This document shows positions 6,432-6,607 of a DNA stretch of 6,607 bases, in pieces. The stretch comes from JAXJYR01 sp964593515. Its GTDB lineage: Bacteria; Bacillota_I; Bacilli_A; Erysipelotrichales; Erysipelotrichaceae. The stretch spans positions 1-6,607 of the forward strand of contig CAZQJH010000089.1 in the NCBI GenBank assembly GCA_964593515.1, in the 5' to 3' direction. Numbering within the stretch: position 1 is the stretch's first letter; each line of letters opens with the position of its first letter. Made by a program: the position numbers and the translations under genes. A model generated the notes under the pieces. That model had not been told where the DNA came from. It saw only the letters and a program-made list of their open reading frames with translations, and did no database searches.

Positions 6432-6607
6432 TCATTCCTTTTTTAAATAAGCTTGTTGCTCTTCTTTTACTAGCTTAAAACCAGCATCTAAATCTTTTAA
6501 ACTTAAAGCTAATTGTTTACTAATATCATATCCTCTTAATGGATCTAATTTATCACTAATGAATAAAATTTTATCATATGCTTTATGACCATCACCTAAA
6601 ACATGAT
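6432..6607 (-). CDS. yqeK: YqeK HD-domain hydrolase, C-terminal fragment (5' end beyond the window)
   Basis: An open frame enters from the right edge and ends in two tandem TGA codons (6434-6429), giving 57 visible residues. It reads HVLGDG, then DKILFISDKLDPLRGYD, close to the YqeK pattern in which an ADxIEPxR block closes the HD domain. The Asp of ISD probably corresponds to the last metal-binding Asp, though the alignment is by eye. It then has LALSLKDLDAGF and a short charged tail. YqeK proteins in Firmicutes are HD-domain hydrolases that split diadenosine tetraphosphate symmetrically into two ADP. The HD metal-binding residues proper lie outside the window and cannot be checked. The next gene, rsfS, starts four bases on, as expected from Bacillus order, which strengthens the call. 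Confidence 0.85.
   Translation of the reverse strand, partial: HVLGDGHKAYDKILFISDKLDPLRGYDISKQLALSLKDLDAGFKLVKEEQQAYLKKE

Overview
The window is strongly AT-rich, and every gene I can support lies on the minus strand with spacers of a few bases or short overlaps. Shine-Dalgarno sites are clear. The gene set (YqeK, RsfS, YqeM, YpmB, DnaD, Nth) and a TPP riboswitch ending in an intrinsic terminator point to a low-GC Firmicute, perhaps a gut Erysipelotrichia-type lineage. That placement is inferred from composition and gene content, not from a search.

Reading in the direction of transcription (right to left), the first unit runs from beyond 6607 down to 3084: the 3' end of yqeK (HD-domain nucleotide hydrolase), rsfS (ribosome silencing factor), a yqeM-like SAM methyltransferase, mtnN (MTA/SAH nucleosidase), a small YpmB-like membrane protein, a short DnaD-like replication protein and nth (endonuclease III). 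The genes are so tightly packed that they probably form one transcript. In Bacillus subtilis these genes sit at two or more separate loci, so this is a joined arrangement.

The second unit starts in the 194-base gap between nth and the next gene. A near-consensus sigma-A promoter (3051-3079) lies just after the nth stop codon. Its predicted start point falls a few bases before a canonical TPP (THI-box) aptamer (2960-3041), followed by a rho-independent terminator (2900-2929) whose U-run abuts the Shine-Dalgarno of the first gene. The operon encodes an ABC importer of the ThiX/ThiY/ThiZ type: permease, substrate-binding lipoprotein of the NMT1/THI5-like family, and ATPase. It is expected to import a thiamine pyrimidine precursor when TPP is scarce. 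Downstream and overlapping the ATPase gene is a TatD-like metal-dependent hydrolase, cut by the left edge.

No mobile element, CRISPR array, rRNA or tRNA was seen. Most of the window is conserved housekeeping. The parts most worth a second look are the compact TatD-like hydrolase under apparent TPP control, the terminator/antiterminator design of the riboswitch, the inverted repeat over its promoter, and the joined yqeK-to-nth gene cluster.
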